A stretch of 57,983 nucleotides of DNA, taken from contig NZ_JBHLWN010000023.1 of NCBI RefSeq assembly GCF_042432825.1, positions 1-57,983 on the forward strand, written 5' to 3'. The notes beneath the pieces are model-generated. The model was given only the letters and a program-made list of their open reading frames with translations, did not search any database and was not told where the DNA came from. This DNA is from Gordoniibacillus chartarius. GTDB taxonomy: Bacteria > Bacillota > Bacilli > Paenibacillales > NBRC-103111. Position 1 is the stretch's first letter; every line of letters begins with the position of its first letter. This document shows positions 8,759-16,866 of this stretch, in pieces. A program made the position numbers and the translations under genes.

Positions 8759-9238
8759 TTATCGCGCGATCTTCTGCTTCTCCCGCAGCGCCCGCTGGAT
8801 CTCGCGTTGCGCATCACGCTTCGCGGCGGATTCCCGCTTATCATACTGCTTCTTGCCCTTGCCCAGACCGAGCAGCAGCTTGGCGTAACCATTGCGCACA
8901 TAAACCTTTAGCGGCACTAACGTATAGCCCTCCTGCTTCGACAGACCGAGCAGCTTATGAATCTCCGGCTTCTTCAGCAGCAGCTTGCGCGCCCGCGTCG
9001 GGTCGCTTGGATTGTAGCGGTTGCCTTGCTCAAACGGCGAAATATGCATGTTGTGAATGAAAGCCTCGCCATTGCGAATCGTTGCGAACGCGTCGCCGAT
9101 ATTGGCCCGCCCCATCCGGAGCGACTTGATCTCGGTTCCGGTCAGCACCAGGCCGCATTCGTACGTATCCTCAATGAAATAATCGTGAGACGCCTTCTTG
9201 TTCTGAGCCAGCAATTTGCCGTCGCTCTTCTTGCTCAC
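8759..9238 (-). CDS. smpB: SsrA-binding protein SmpB
   Basis: A 159-residue protein that binds tmRNA and places it in the empty A site of stalled ribosomes. Recognisable family segments are the N-terminal KKASHDYFIEDTYECGLVL, the core TGTEIKSLRMGRANIGDAF, and the basic C-terminal tail from about residue 130 (GKGKKQYDKRESAAKRDAQR). GTG at 9238 is the probable start, with GGAGG upstream; an in-frame start at 9268 would add ten residues absent from the family. It lies between the DltE-like gene and ssrA, as expected for the rnr-smpB-ssrA block. Confidence 0.95.
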   Translation of the reverse strand: MSKKSDGKLLAQNKKASHDYFIEDTYECGLVLTGTEIKSLRMGRANIGDAFATIRNGEAFIHNMHISPFEQGNRYNPSDPTRARKLLLKKPEIHKLLGLSKQEGYTLVPLKVYVRNGYAKLLLGLGKGKKQYDKRESAAKRDAQREIQRALREKQKIAR

Positions 9239-9306
9239 GCCGTCCGCCTCCTTCCGCTGGAAGTGCAATTATTGTAGCAAGGCGCCGCGGAAAAATCAAG
9301 CCAACC

Positions 9307-10050
9307 CTAGAATGGCACGCGGGCGAGCATCTGTGCAGCCGCATCGATTTCTTCCCGCGACATGCGCATCGCCTTCTCCGAGGAGCCATAGCCGATTTCC
9401 GGCAAGCCCTGCTCCAGCCCCCGGAACACACCGTCCGCGAATTCTTCGAGAGGGACTCCAAATGTGTGCACCCCGGCTCCGCCAAGATCCGTATTTACTG
9501 CAGGAGGAACGATTTCGATGACTTCGATTTTCGTGGCGGCAAGCTGGTGCCGCAGGCTTACCGTGAAGGAGTGGAACGCCGCTTTCGTAGCGCTGTAGAC
9601 AGGCGCAGCAGCCATCGGGGTAAAGGCGAGACCCGACGTAACATTGACGACAGCCCCAACGCCGCGCTCAACCAAATGGGGCAGCAGCAGCATCGTCAAA
9701 TGAATAGGCGCCTCCACATTAATAGCGATCTCCTGCTTATAATACGACCAGCTTCCCTGTGCCTTCTGGAGATTGATTCTCTGCTGAATGCCGGCATTAT
9801 TGATTAAGACGTTCAACTCGGGAAAATCATGCCGTACCCGCTCCGCCAGCTCGATCCGGTCCGACTCGGAACCCACATCGCAAACGTACGTATGAAGCTC
9901 CGGGACCTTCCGCCGGGCTTCATCCAGCTTGTCTTCCCTGCGCCCGCACACGATGACGCGGTTGCCGAGCTTAACGAGCCTCTCGGCCAAAGCGAAGCCG
10001 ATTCCCGTAGCACCGCCGGTTATGAGTATCGTATTACCTTCCAGCTTCAT
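9307..10050 (-). CDS. Short-chain dehydrogenase/reductase, DltE-like
   Basis: A 247-residue classical SDR oxidoreductase. It has the cofactor-binding TGGATGIG near the N-terminus, NNAG at the end of beta-4, a catalytic serine in NVTSGLA, and the YSATK active-site tyrosine and lysine. The sequence resembles the DltE/YdfG-like group. DltE is named for its neighbourhood to D-alanylation genes in some bacteria, but no dlt genes are here and the substrate is unknown. ATG 10050 follows GAGGAGGG; a start 24 bases earlier lacks a site. It interrupts the otherwise conserved rnr-smpB pair. Confidence 0.88.
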   Translation of the reverse strand: MKLEGNTILITGGATGIGFALAERLVKLGNRVIVCGRREDKLDEARRKVPELHTYVCDVGSESDRIELAERVRHDFPELNVLINNAGIQQRINLQKAQGSWSYYKQEIAINVEAPIHLTMLLLPHLVERGVGAVVNVTSGLAFTPMAAAPVYSATKAAFHSFTVSLRHQLAATKIEVIEIVPPAVNTDLGGAGVHTFGVPLEEFADGVFRGLEQGLPEIGYGSSEKAMRMSREEIDAAAQMLARVPF

Positions 10051-10138
10051 AAGTACCCTCCTCAGTCCAAACAAACGGGAAGAAGCCGCCTGCCTATGAG
10101 ACGGCTCCTCTCCGAGTCAACCTAACACGCAGCAGCCG

Positions 10139-12664
10139 CTACTTGCGCCGCTTCTTCGTAGCGACGCCGCTACCGCCGCGCTTGCCGCCGCGGCGATCGC
10201 CCCGGGCGAGCGCATTTACGCTGCTCGCCCAGTCGCCCCCGGCCAGCGGGCCCGTATGGCCCGCTTTGCCGGGCGCGGCGCCCGGCGCCGCCGCTGCCTT
10301 GGCGGCAGCGCCGCGCCGCTTGCCAGCGCCGGCACCGCTGCCGGCGCGCTTCCCGCGGGCGCCGAAGCCGCCGCGCCCGCCGTTAGGGCCGCCGGCCCCT
10401 GCTCCGGCCGGCGCCCCGCGGCCCTTGCGACCGCGGAAGCCCCCGCGGTCGCCTTCGCCCTGCGCCGCACCGCCGAACCGCGGCGCACCGCCGCCGCCGC
10501 CCCGCGGCTTCATGTCCACAAGCTCAAAATCGATCGCATGCTCATCGATACTAACCCGGGTGACGCGCACCTTCACTTCATCGCCGATGCGATAAATTTT
10601 CGACGTCCGCTCGCCGATCAGCGCCAAATGCTGGTCATGGAAATGGTAGTAGTCATCCGTCATATCACTCAGACGGATCAAACCTTCTACCGTGTTATCC
10701 AGCTCGATGAACATCCCGAACGATGTCACGCTCGAGATAATGCCCTCGAACTCTTCGCCGATCTTATCCATCATGTACTCGGCTTTCTTCAGCGCTTCCG
10801 TATCCCGCTCCGCTTCAACGGCAATGCGTTCCCGTTCCGACGATTGACGCGCGATGTCGTCCATCCGCGACGCCAAGTACTCGAGCCGCTCCTCCGTCAG
10901 CGTTCCGCCGCCCTCCATGACCTCGCGCATCACACGGTGGATCACCAAGTCCGGATAACGTCGAATCGGCGACGTGAAGTGCGAGTAAAACTCCGCCGCC
11001 AGCCCGTAGTGGCCGGTCGAATGCGCGTCGTACTTCGCCTGCTTCATCGAACGCAGCAGTACGGTGGAAATCACGGTCTCTTCCTTCGTGTCCTTAATCT
11101 CTTCAAGCAGCGTCTGGAGCGCCCGCGGATGAATCGTATTGCCCTTGCCGCGCACGGCATAGCCAAAGTTCGCAATAAACTCCATAAAATGCTGCAGCTT
11201 CTCCGCGGAAGGCTCTTCGTGAATCCGGTACAGGAACGGCACCTTGAGCCAGTGGAAATGCTCCGCCACCGTCTCGTTGGCCGCCAGCATGAACTCCTCG
11301 ATGATCATCTCGGCGATCGAGCGCTCGCGCTTGACGATGTCGTAGGGCTTGCCGTCGCGATCGACCAGGATTTTCGCCTCGGCAAAGTCAAAGTCAATCG
11401 CGCCCCGATTCATCCGCTTCCCGCGCAGCAGCATCGCCAGCTCTTCCATCATACGGAAGTCGTCCCACAGGTAGCCGTATCGCTCGATGAGCCCCGCTTC
11501 CTCCAGCTCCTCTTCGGACTGCGTCAGCATGCGGCGCACGTTCGTATACGTCATCCGCTCCACAGTCTTGATCACGCTCGGATACACGTCATGCCGCACC
11601 ACATTGGCGCCTGCATCGAACTCCATTTCGCAAGTCATCGTCAACCGGTCGACCTTCGGGTTCAACGAGCAAATCCCGTTCGACAGCCGGTGCGGCAGCA
11701 TCGGAATGACCCGATCCACAAGGTAAACCGAGCAGCCCCGATTGTACGCCTCCCGATCCAGCGCGGAGCCTTCCTTCACGTAGTAACCGACGTCCGCAAT
11801 GCTGACCGTCAGCAAATAGTTGCCATTGGCGAGCCGCTCCACACACACCGCATCGTCAAGGTCCTTGGCGTCTTCCCCGTCGATCGTAACGATCCGCTTG
11901 CCGCGCAAATCCCGCCGTCCGCGCATCTCTTCCTCCGTAGGCGCATCCGGCACCGCATCGGCCTCGAGGATCACTTCCTCATGAAACGCTTCAGGAAGCC
12001 CATACTTGCGAATAATCGATAAAATATCGACGCCCGGGTCGTCCTTATGACCGAGCACCTCGATCACTTCACCCTCCGCCGCGGCGCGGCCTTCCGGGTA
12101 ATTAACGATCTGAACGACAACCTTCGTGCCGTCCACGGCACCCATAAACTTCTCCGTCGGGATGAAAATATCACGGGTAATCCGCTTATCGTCCGGCATC
12201 ACAAATCCATAGCTGCCGTGGTTTTGGAACGTACCTACGATCTGCGTGTTGGCGCGCGTAATGACCCGCACCACTTCGCCTTCCAGCCGTCCGCCGCTAG
12301 GGCCGCCTTTGCCCGTCACCCGCACGAACACGGTATCGCCGTTCATCGCCGTATTCATATCGTTGGCATGAATATACACATCCTGATGTCCTGCTTCCTC
12401 AGGAATCAGGAACCCGAACCCCTTCGCATGCGCTTGCAGGCGACCGCGCAGCAAATTCATCCGCTCCGGCACGCCGTAGCGGTCATTGCGCGTACGTACG
12501 ATATCGCCGTCCTGCTCCATTTGATTGAGCAGCTTCAAAAATTCCTTAAATTCGAACGCATCGTTTACCCCAAAATGCTGCTCCAGCTCATTGTAAGTCA
12601 TCGGCTTATACGCCGTTTCCCGCATAAAATCCAAAATCGTCTCTCTTGTTAACATCTGCGTCAC
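10139..12664 (-). CDS. rnr: Ribonuclease R
   Basis: An 841-residue 3'-to-5' exoribonuclease that degrades structured RNA and works with tmRNA-SmpB on faulty messages. Domain order from the N-terminus is a winged-helix segment (about 1-70), two cold-shock/OB domains (about 75-215), the RNB catalytic domain with VTIDGEDAKDLDDAVCVE, and an S1 domain (about 640-715). The last 120 residues are an unusual Gly/Arg/Ala-rich basic tail with RGG-like repeats. The start overlaps the stop of the esterase gene by four bases (ATGA), so the two are coupled. The tail makes the DNA locally very GC-rich, which produces long spurious antisense frames. Confidence 0.96.
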   Translation of the reverse strand: MTQMLTRETILDFMRETAYKPMTYNELEQHFGVNDAFEFKEFLKLLNQMEQDGDIVRTRNDRYGVPERMNLLRGRLQAHAKGFGFLIPEEAGHQDVYIHANDMNTAMNGDTVFVRVTGKGGPSGGRLEGEVVRVITRANTQIVGTFQNHGSYGFVMPDDKRITRDIFIPTEKFMGAVDGTKVVVQIVNYPEGRAAAEGEVIEVLGHKDDPGVDILSIIRKYGLPEAFHEEVILEADAVPDAPTEEEMRGRRDLRGKRIVTIDGEDAKDLDDAVCVERLANGNYLLTVSIADVGYYVKEGSALDREAYNRGCSVYLVDRVIPMLPHRLSNGICSLNPKVDRLTMTCEMEFDAGANVVRHDVYPSVIKTVERMTYTNVRRMLTQSEEELEEAGLIERYGYLWDDFRMMEELAMLLRGKRMNRGAIDFDFAEAKILVDRDGKPYDIVKRERSIAEMIIEEFMLAANETVAEHFHWLKVPFLYRIHEEPSAEKLQHFMEFIANFGYAVRGKGNTIHPRALQTLLEEIKDTKEETVISTVLLRSMKQAKYDAHSTGHYGLAAEFYSHFTSPIRRYPDLVIHRVMREVMEGGGTLTEERLEYLASRMDDIARQSSERERIAVEAERDTEALKKAEYMMDKIGEEFEGIISSVTSFGMFIELDNTVEGLIRLSDMTDDYYHFHDQHLALIGERTSKIYRIGDEVKVRVTRVSIDEHAIDFELVDMKPRGGGGGAPRFGGAAQGEGDRGGFRGRKGRGAPAGAGAGGPNGGRGGFGARGKRAGSGAGAGKRRGAAAKAAAAPGAAPGKAGHTGPLAGGDWASSVNALARGDRRGGKRGGSGVATKKRRK

Positions 12665-13476
12665 CTTCTCTCCAGAGCCGGCATCCGGCTCCTGTCATTG
12701 TTCGGCTTGCTCAAGCTGCAGTCCACCTCTTGTACAAAAGCCAGAACATCGTTGTACACCGCATCCCGCTCGACATCCATCAGTATGGCATGCGACGAAT
12801 GCGGATACCATATCAACCGCTTGCTGCTGGAGCCCGCCCGCTCATATACGAACGAGGCACTGGCCGGCAGCACCGTGCGATCCTTCTCGCCTTGTCCGAC
12901 TAGAAGCGGAGCCGTCACCTGCGGAAGAAGCTTCGCCACGTGCCGCATCAGCCCCCGCAGACTGACGACACATGTTAACGGCGAGCGGTCATACGCTATA
13001 ATCTCTTCGAATCTCGTTGTCAATTGCGAAGGCTTCTTATGAACGTACTTTTTCACATACTGCAGCGGATATGCCAGCCAAATTTTCCTATCGCGCAAGT
13101 AAATTGGAGATGCCAGGGACACCACCCCGTCCAATGGCTGCTCCGCTCCCAGCTTCAGCGCGAGCAAACCGCCCATCGAGTGGCCTACAGCGACGATCCG
13201 ACGGTATGCCCTGTCCTTTATTTTATGATATTCCGCGAGCACATGCCCGTACCAATCCGGCCATTGCAGCCCCAGCATATCTTCCGGCTTCGTGCCGTGT
13301 CCGGGCAAACATACACCATTAACAGTATAGCCGAAATCGTTCAAAACATATCCGAACCGCCGGAACTCTGAAGGAGATCCCGTAAACCCGTGAATGAGCA
13401 TAATCGCCGTCTCGCCTCGCTCCCCGCGCCCTTCCCAGTGAAACGGCTGCGGCGAGCGGTAAATTCTCTCTGTCAT
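12661..13476 (-). CDS. est: Alpha/beta-hydrolase carboxylesterase (Est/YvaK type)
   Basis: A 271-residue serine esterase of the carboxylesterase/monoacylglycerol lipase group, equivalent by position to Bacillus yvaK, which lies between secG and rnr. The oxyanion region is MLIHGFTGSP, the nucleophile elbow GHSMGG, the acidic residue is in GEKDRTV, and the histidine in HSSHAI. The last 15 or so residues are basic and probably disordered. It overlaps rnr by four bases. The natural substrate of this family is not established. Confidence 0.88.
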   Translation of the reverse strand: MTERIYRSPQPFHWEGRGERGETAIMLIHGFTGSPSEFRRFGYVLNDFGYTVNGVCLPGHGTKPEDMLGLQWPDWYGHVLAEYHKIKDRAYRRIVAVGHSMGGLLALKLGAEQPLDGVVSLASPIYLRDRKIWLAYPLQYVKKYVHKKPSQLTTRFEEIIAYDRSPLTCVVSLRGLMRHVAKLLPQVTAPLLVGQGEKDRTVLPASASFVYERAGSSSKRLIWYPHSSHAILMDVERDAVYNDVLAFVQEVDCSLSKPNNDRSRMPALERR

Positions 13477-13507
13477 CTTTAGTCGTCATCCTAATCCGTC
13501 TGTATAT

Positions 13508-13542
13508 AGAAAAACAGCAGGAGTATCGTTCCCCTGCTGTTT
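13508..13542 (-). terminator. Rho-independent terminator of secG
   Basis: On the minus strand a 10-bp stem (AAACAGCAGG with CCTGCTGTTT) is followed by TTTTTC. It lies directly after the secG stop codon and before est, so est-rnr probably has its own promoter or depends on readthrough. Confidence 0.8.
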
Positions 13543-13554
13543 GAGTGTTATGAG

Positions 13555-13797
13555 TTATACCGATTTAACGAAGTAAGCAACTACAATCGACAGTACGAAA
13601 AATGCCGCAGCAAGACCGATTGTCAGCCTGGACAGAAACAAGTCGAGTCCGCGCGCTTTCGTGCGTCCGAACAAGTGCTCGGCGCCGCCGGAGATCGATC
13701 CGCTGAGACCCGCGCTTTTCCCTTTCTGCAGAAGAACAACGGCGATGAGCCCAATCGATGCGATCACTAGCAATACTTTAAACAACACGACCATCAT
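13555..13797 (-). CDS. secG: Preprotein translocase subunit SecG
   Basis: An 80-residue small membrane protein of the SecYEG channel. It has two hydrophobic segments (about 4-22 and 55-76) and between them the family pattern LLQKGKSAGLSGSISGGAEH followed by LFGR. Position upstream of est-rnr-smpB-ssrA matches Bacillus. Two adjacent ATG codons at the start leave a one-residue uncertainty. Confidence 0.93.
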   Translation of the reverse strand: MMVVLFKVLLVIASIGLIAVVLLQKGKSAGLSGSISGGAEHLFGRTKARGLDLFLSRLTIGLAAAFFVLSIVVAYFVKSV

Positions 13798-13885
13798 CTT
13801 TATTTACACCCCAAGCTTGACAAATTTGAATGCGTGCATAAAGTCACTATTTCTAGTGTACCATACAAGCACTATCCGCACAAGC

Positions 13886-14593
13886 TCATCTGTAATTCGA
13901 ATGAACCATCCTCGGCGGTGCCGCAGGCCGCCTGCTTCCGGAGAAAAAGTTTTTCAGCGCTCTTGTCGCACACCACAGGGCAAACAGCGAAAATAGTACG
14001 CCCCACAACACCGCCGGCAATAGCGTGAGCTGGGCCAAATTCGACGCATCTCCGGCCGACCGCGGCGTCGTTGCGCCCATGATCGCCAGAGAGATCGGCC
14101 CCATTACCGACTCCTCCAGACAGAGGAAGGCGACGAATAAATAATACCCGTTGCGAAGCCAGCGGGGCGCGAACGCAAGCACGACCACGGTGAGCAGCAG
14201 AAAGCCCGCCAGCCACATGATGCCGTACGAATTGCGAACGAACAAAATTAACGATACCGCCGAAATCAGCGCAATCAGCTGCAGCCCCGTCCGCTGCCTG
14301 CCTAGTGCGTATAAGCGGAACAGCAGCCACGCAAACAGCGACGCCGTCATATACCCGGCCAGCGAGATCGGGATGAGCGACCACGCCTTCGTCACTGAGG
14401 AGTACGTTACTCCGCTGTGATCCAAATACAGTTCAATATACATGACCTTACCGGATAAGAGCAGCGTCATAACCGCATGCCCGAACTCATGAACAAGCGT
14501 ATCCACACTCCGGAAAAACTCAGAGAACGGGATGAACCTCGTCAACACTGCGCAAACCAGCAACAATACAATCGTCTTCACCCAGCTGCCCAT
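13886..14593 (-). CDS. M50-type membrane metalloprotease-like protein
   Basis: A 235-residue membrane protein with about six hydrophobic segments. An HEFGH motif (residues 35-39) fits the zinc-binding HExxH of M50 (site-2-protease-like) peptidases. Other segments are SGVTYSSVTKAWSLIPISLAGY and NSYGIMWLAGFLLL. A later aspartate-containing motif of the LDG type is not evident; a DAS near residue 183 is the nearest candidate, so catalysis is unproven. It may cleave within membranes or be a structural relative (M50B-like/YwmF-like). It lies between secG and the 52-bp repeat array. Confidence 0.68.
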   Translation of the reverse strand: MGSWVKTIVLLLVCAVLTRFIPFSEFFRSVDTLVHEFGHAVMTLLLSGKVMYIELYLDHSGVTYSSVTKAWSLIPISLAGYMTASLFAWLLFRLYALGRQRTGLQLIALISAVSLILFVRNSYGIMWLAGFLLLTVVVLAFAPRWLRNGYYLFVAFLCLEESVMGPISLAIMGATTPRSAGDASNLAQLTLLPAVLWGVLFSLFALWCATRALKNFFSGSRRPAAPPRMVHSNYR

Positions 14594-14691
14594 CGGAAAA
14601 TCCCCCTGACTCGAGGCGCTGCCTCAGCACTCCTTCCCATTATATACACTTCTGCACAGCGGCAAAACCGACCTGAGCCCAGTATATATTC

Positions 14692-15441
14692 AGCTAACCA
14701 CCTGCAACAACGCCCTTTGATGCCTTACTGCAACCGCCCAACCAGCTTACCACCTTCATCAACGCCCTTTTGGGCCTTATTGCACCCGCCTAACTGGCTT
14801 ACCACCTGCAACAACGCCCTTTCGGACCTTACTGTACCCGCCCAACCGGCTCACCACCTGCAACAACGCCCTTTTGGGCCTTATTGCACACGCCCAGCCG
14901 GCTTACCACCTGCAACAACGCCCTTTTGGGCCTTATTGCACCCGCCCAACTGGCTTACCACCTGCAACAACGCCCTTTTGGGCCTTATTGCACCCGCCCA
15001 ACCGACTTACCACCTGCAACAACCCCCTTTTGGGCCTTATTGCACCCGCCCAACCGACTTACCACCTGCAACAACGCCCTTTTGAGCCTTATTGCACACG
15101 CCCAACCGGCTCACCACCTGCAACAACGCCCTTTTGGACCTTATTGCACCCGCCCAGCCGGCTTACCACCTTCATCAACCCCTCTTGGGCCTTATTGCAC
15201 CCGCCCAACTGGCTTACACCTGCAACAACGCCCTTTCGGACCTTATTGCACACGCCTAACTGGCTTACCACCTGCAACAACGCCATTATGGACCTTATAC
15301 CACCCGCCCAACCGACTCACTACCTTCATCAACGGCCTTATGGGCCTTACTGTACCTGCCCTACCGACTTACCACCTGCAACAACGCCATTTCGGTCCTT
15401 GTTGCGCCCGCCCAGCCGACTTACCACCTGTAACAACGCCC
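14692..15441. repeat. Fifteen-copy 52-bp tandem repeat with internal hairpins
   Basis: Fifteen units begin (at the CCT of the core CCTGCAACAACGCC) at 14701, 14753, 14805, 14857, 14909, 14961, 15013, 15065, 15117, 15169, 15219, 15271, 15323, 15375 and 15427. Thirteen intervals are exactly 52 bp and one is 50. Each unit contains an imperfect 30-base inverted repeat from TGCAA to TTGCA with a GCCC-TTTT-GGGC centre, followed by a 22-base linker. Units starting at 14753, 15169 and 15323 share the variant CCTTCATCAAC. The period is not a multiple of three and no stop codons occur on plus, which creates long meaningless frames. The array lies between the M50-type gene and the eno terminator. Confidence 0.93.
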
Positions 15442-15503
15442 CTTCACCTTATTTGCCCACCTACCCGCCCAGTCGAGCCCCACTGGCCGCCGCCTTATTT
15501 ACC

Positions 15504-15539
15504 ACAAAAAAACAGGCCGCGCATAAACGCAGCCTGTTC
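15504..15539 (-). terminator. Rho-independent terminator of the glycolytic operon
   Basis: On the minus strand AACAGGCTGCG and CGCGGCCTGTT pair around a six-base loop and run into TTTTTTT. It starts eight bases after the eno stop codon. Confidence 0.88.
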
Positions 15540-15546
15540 ACTAATC

Positions 15547-16839
15547 TTACTTGAAGTTACGGAGGTTGTAGAATGCTTGCTTGCTTGCGTACTGTGCAAC
15601 GGATTGCAGCTCGTCTTCGATGCGCAGCAGCTGGTTGTACTTGGCAACGCGGTCCGTACGGGAAGGTGCCCCCGTCTTGATTTGGCCTGCGTTCGTAGCA
15701 ACCGCGATGTCAGCGATCGTGCTGTCTTCGCTCTCGCCGGAACGGTGGGAGATGACAGCCGTGTAGCCTGCGCGCTTCGCCATTTCGATCGCGTCGAATG
15801 TCTCCGTCAGCGTACCGATTTGGTTAACCTTGATCAGGATCGAGTTGCCGATGCCTTGCTCGATGCCTGTCGACAGGCGGGATGTGTTCGTTACGAACAG
15901 GTCGTCGCCGACGAGCTGTACGCGGCCGCCCAGCTTCTCAGTCAGCAGCTTCCAGCCTTCCCAATCGTCCTCGGAGCAGCCGTCTTCGATCGTGATGATC
16001 GGGTACTTGTCAACCCAGATTGCAAGCAGGTCAACGAACTCGGCCGGCGTGAAGGATTTGCCTTCGCCTTCGAGGTGGTACTTGCCGTCTTTGAAGAACT
16101 CGGTGGAAGCAACGTCCATGCCCAGGAAAACGTCGACGCCCGGCTTATAGCCGGCTTTCTCGATCGCTTCGATGATCGTTTGGATCGCGTCTTCGTTGGA
16201 GCTCAGGTTCGGAGCAAAGCCGCCTTCGTCGCCTACAGCCGTGTTCAGGCCTTTGCCCTTCAGAACGGACTTCAGGTTGTGGAAAATTTCCGCGCCCATA
16301 CGAAGCGCTTCTTTGAAGCTAGGAGCGCCAACAGGCAGTACCATGAACTCTTGAACGTCAACGTTGTTGTCGGCATGAGCGCCGCCGTTGATGATGTTCA
16401 TCATCGGAACCGGAAGCTGCTTCGCGTTGAAGCCGCCTAGGTATGTATACAGTGGAAGCTCTACAGCTTCAGCTGCAGCACGAGCAACAGCCATCGATAC
16501 CGCGAGGATGGCGTTTGCGCCCAGCTTGCCTTTGTTCGGCGTGCCGTCGAGCTCGATCATTTTCTTGTCGATGCCGACTTGGTCCAGAGCGTCGAGGCCG
16601 ATGATTTCCGGAGCGATGATCTCGTTCACGTTCTCTACGGCTTTCAGTACGCCTTTACCCAGGTAGCGGCCTTTATCGCCGTCGCGAAGCTCAACAGCTT
16701 CGTGTGCGCCCGTGGATGCGCCGGATGGAACGATGGCACGGCCCATTACGCCGGAGTCGAGGTAAACTTCTACTTCTACAGTCGGGTTGCCGCGGGAATC
16801 AAGCACTTCGCGGGCATGTACGTCAGCAATCAATGTCAT
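15547..16839 (-). CDS. eno: Enolase (phosphopyruvate hydratase)
   Basis: A 430-residue glycolytic enzyme converting 2-phosphoglycerate to phosphoenolpyruvate in the cytoplasm. Typical segments are AREVLDSRGNPTVEVEV at the start, the catalytic-loop SGASTGAHEA, GDEGGFAPN, the metal-ligand region TIEDGCSEDDW, GDDLFVTN and the ISHRSGESED loop. Length matches the family. It is the last gene of the cggR operon, 27 bases after gpmI, and is closed by a strong terminator. Confidence 0.98.
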   Translation of the reverse strand: MTLIADVHAREVLDSRGNPTVEVEVYLDSGVMGRAIVPSGASTGAHEAVELRDGDKGRYLGKGVLKAVENVNEIIAPEIIGLDALDQVGIDKKMIELDGTPNKGKLGANAILAVSMAVARAAAEAVELPLYTYLGGFNAKQLPVPMMNIINGGAHADNNVDVQEFMVLPVGAPSFKEALRMGAEIFHNLKSVLKGKGLNTAVGDEGGFAPNLSSNEDAIQTIIEAIEKAGYKPGVDVFLGMDVASTEFFKDGKYHLEGEGKSFTPAEFVDLLAIWVDKYPIITIEDGCSEDDWEGWKLLTEKLGGRVQLVGDDLFVTNTSRLSTGIEQGIGNSILIKVNQIGTLTETFDAIEMAKRAGYTAVISHRSGESEDSTIADIAVATNAGQIKTGAPSRTDRVAKYNQLLRIEDELQSVAQYASKQAFYNLRNFK

Positions 16840-16866
16840 GGTACGGTTAACACTCCTTCTACTGGT

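Noticed and set aside
10078..10110. Terminator after rnr
   Set aside because: A weak 6-bp stem with a poor T-run (CTTCTTCCC) lies there, which is not enough to call.
10256..12022. A 588-codon plus-strand open frame
   Set aside because: It is antisense to rnr, with Arg/Ala/His-rich composition typical of a shadow of GC-rich coding DNA, and no recognisable domain.
14692..15441. CRISPR array
   Set aside because: The units are contiguous and nearly identical over all 52 bp, with no unique spacers, and no cas genes are present.
14884..16440. A 518-codon plus-strand open frame across the repeats and antisense to eno
   Set aside because: It arises because the 52-bp repeat has no plus-strand stops and eno is GC-rich at third positions. 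There is no ribosome binding site, and eno is certain on the other strand.
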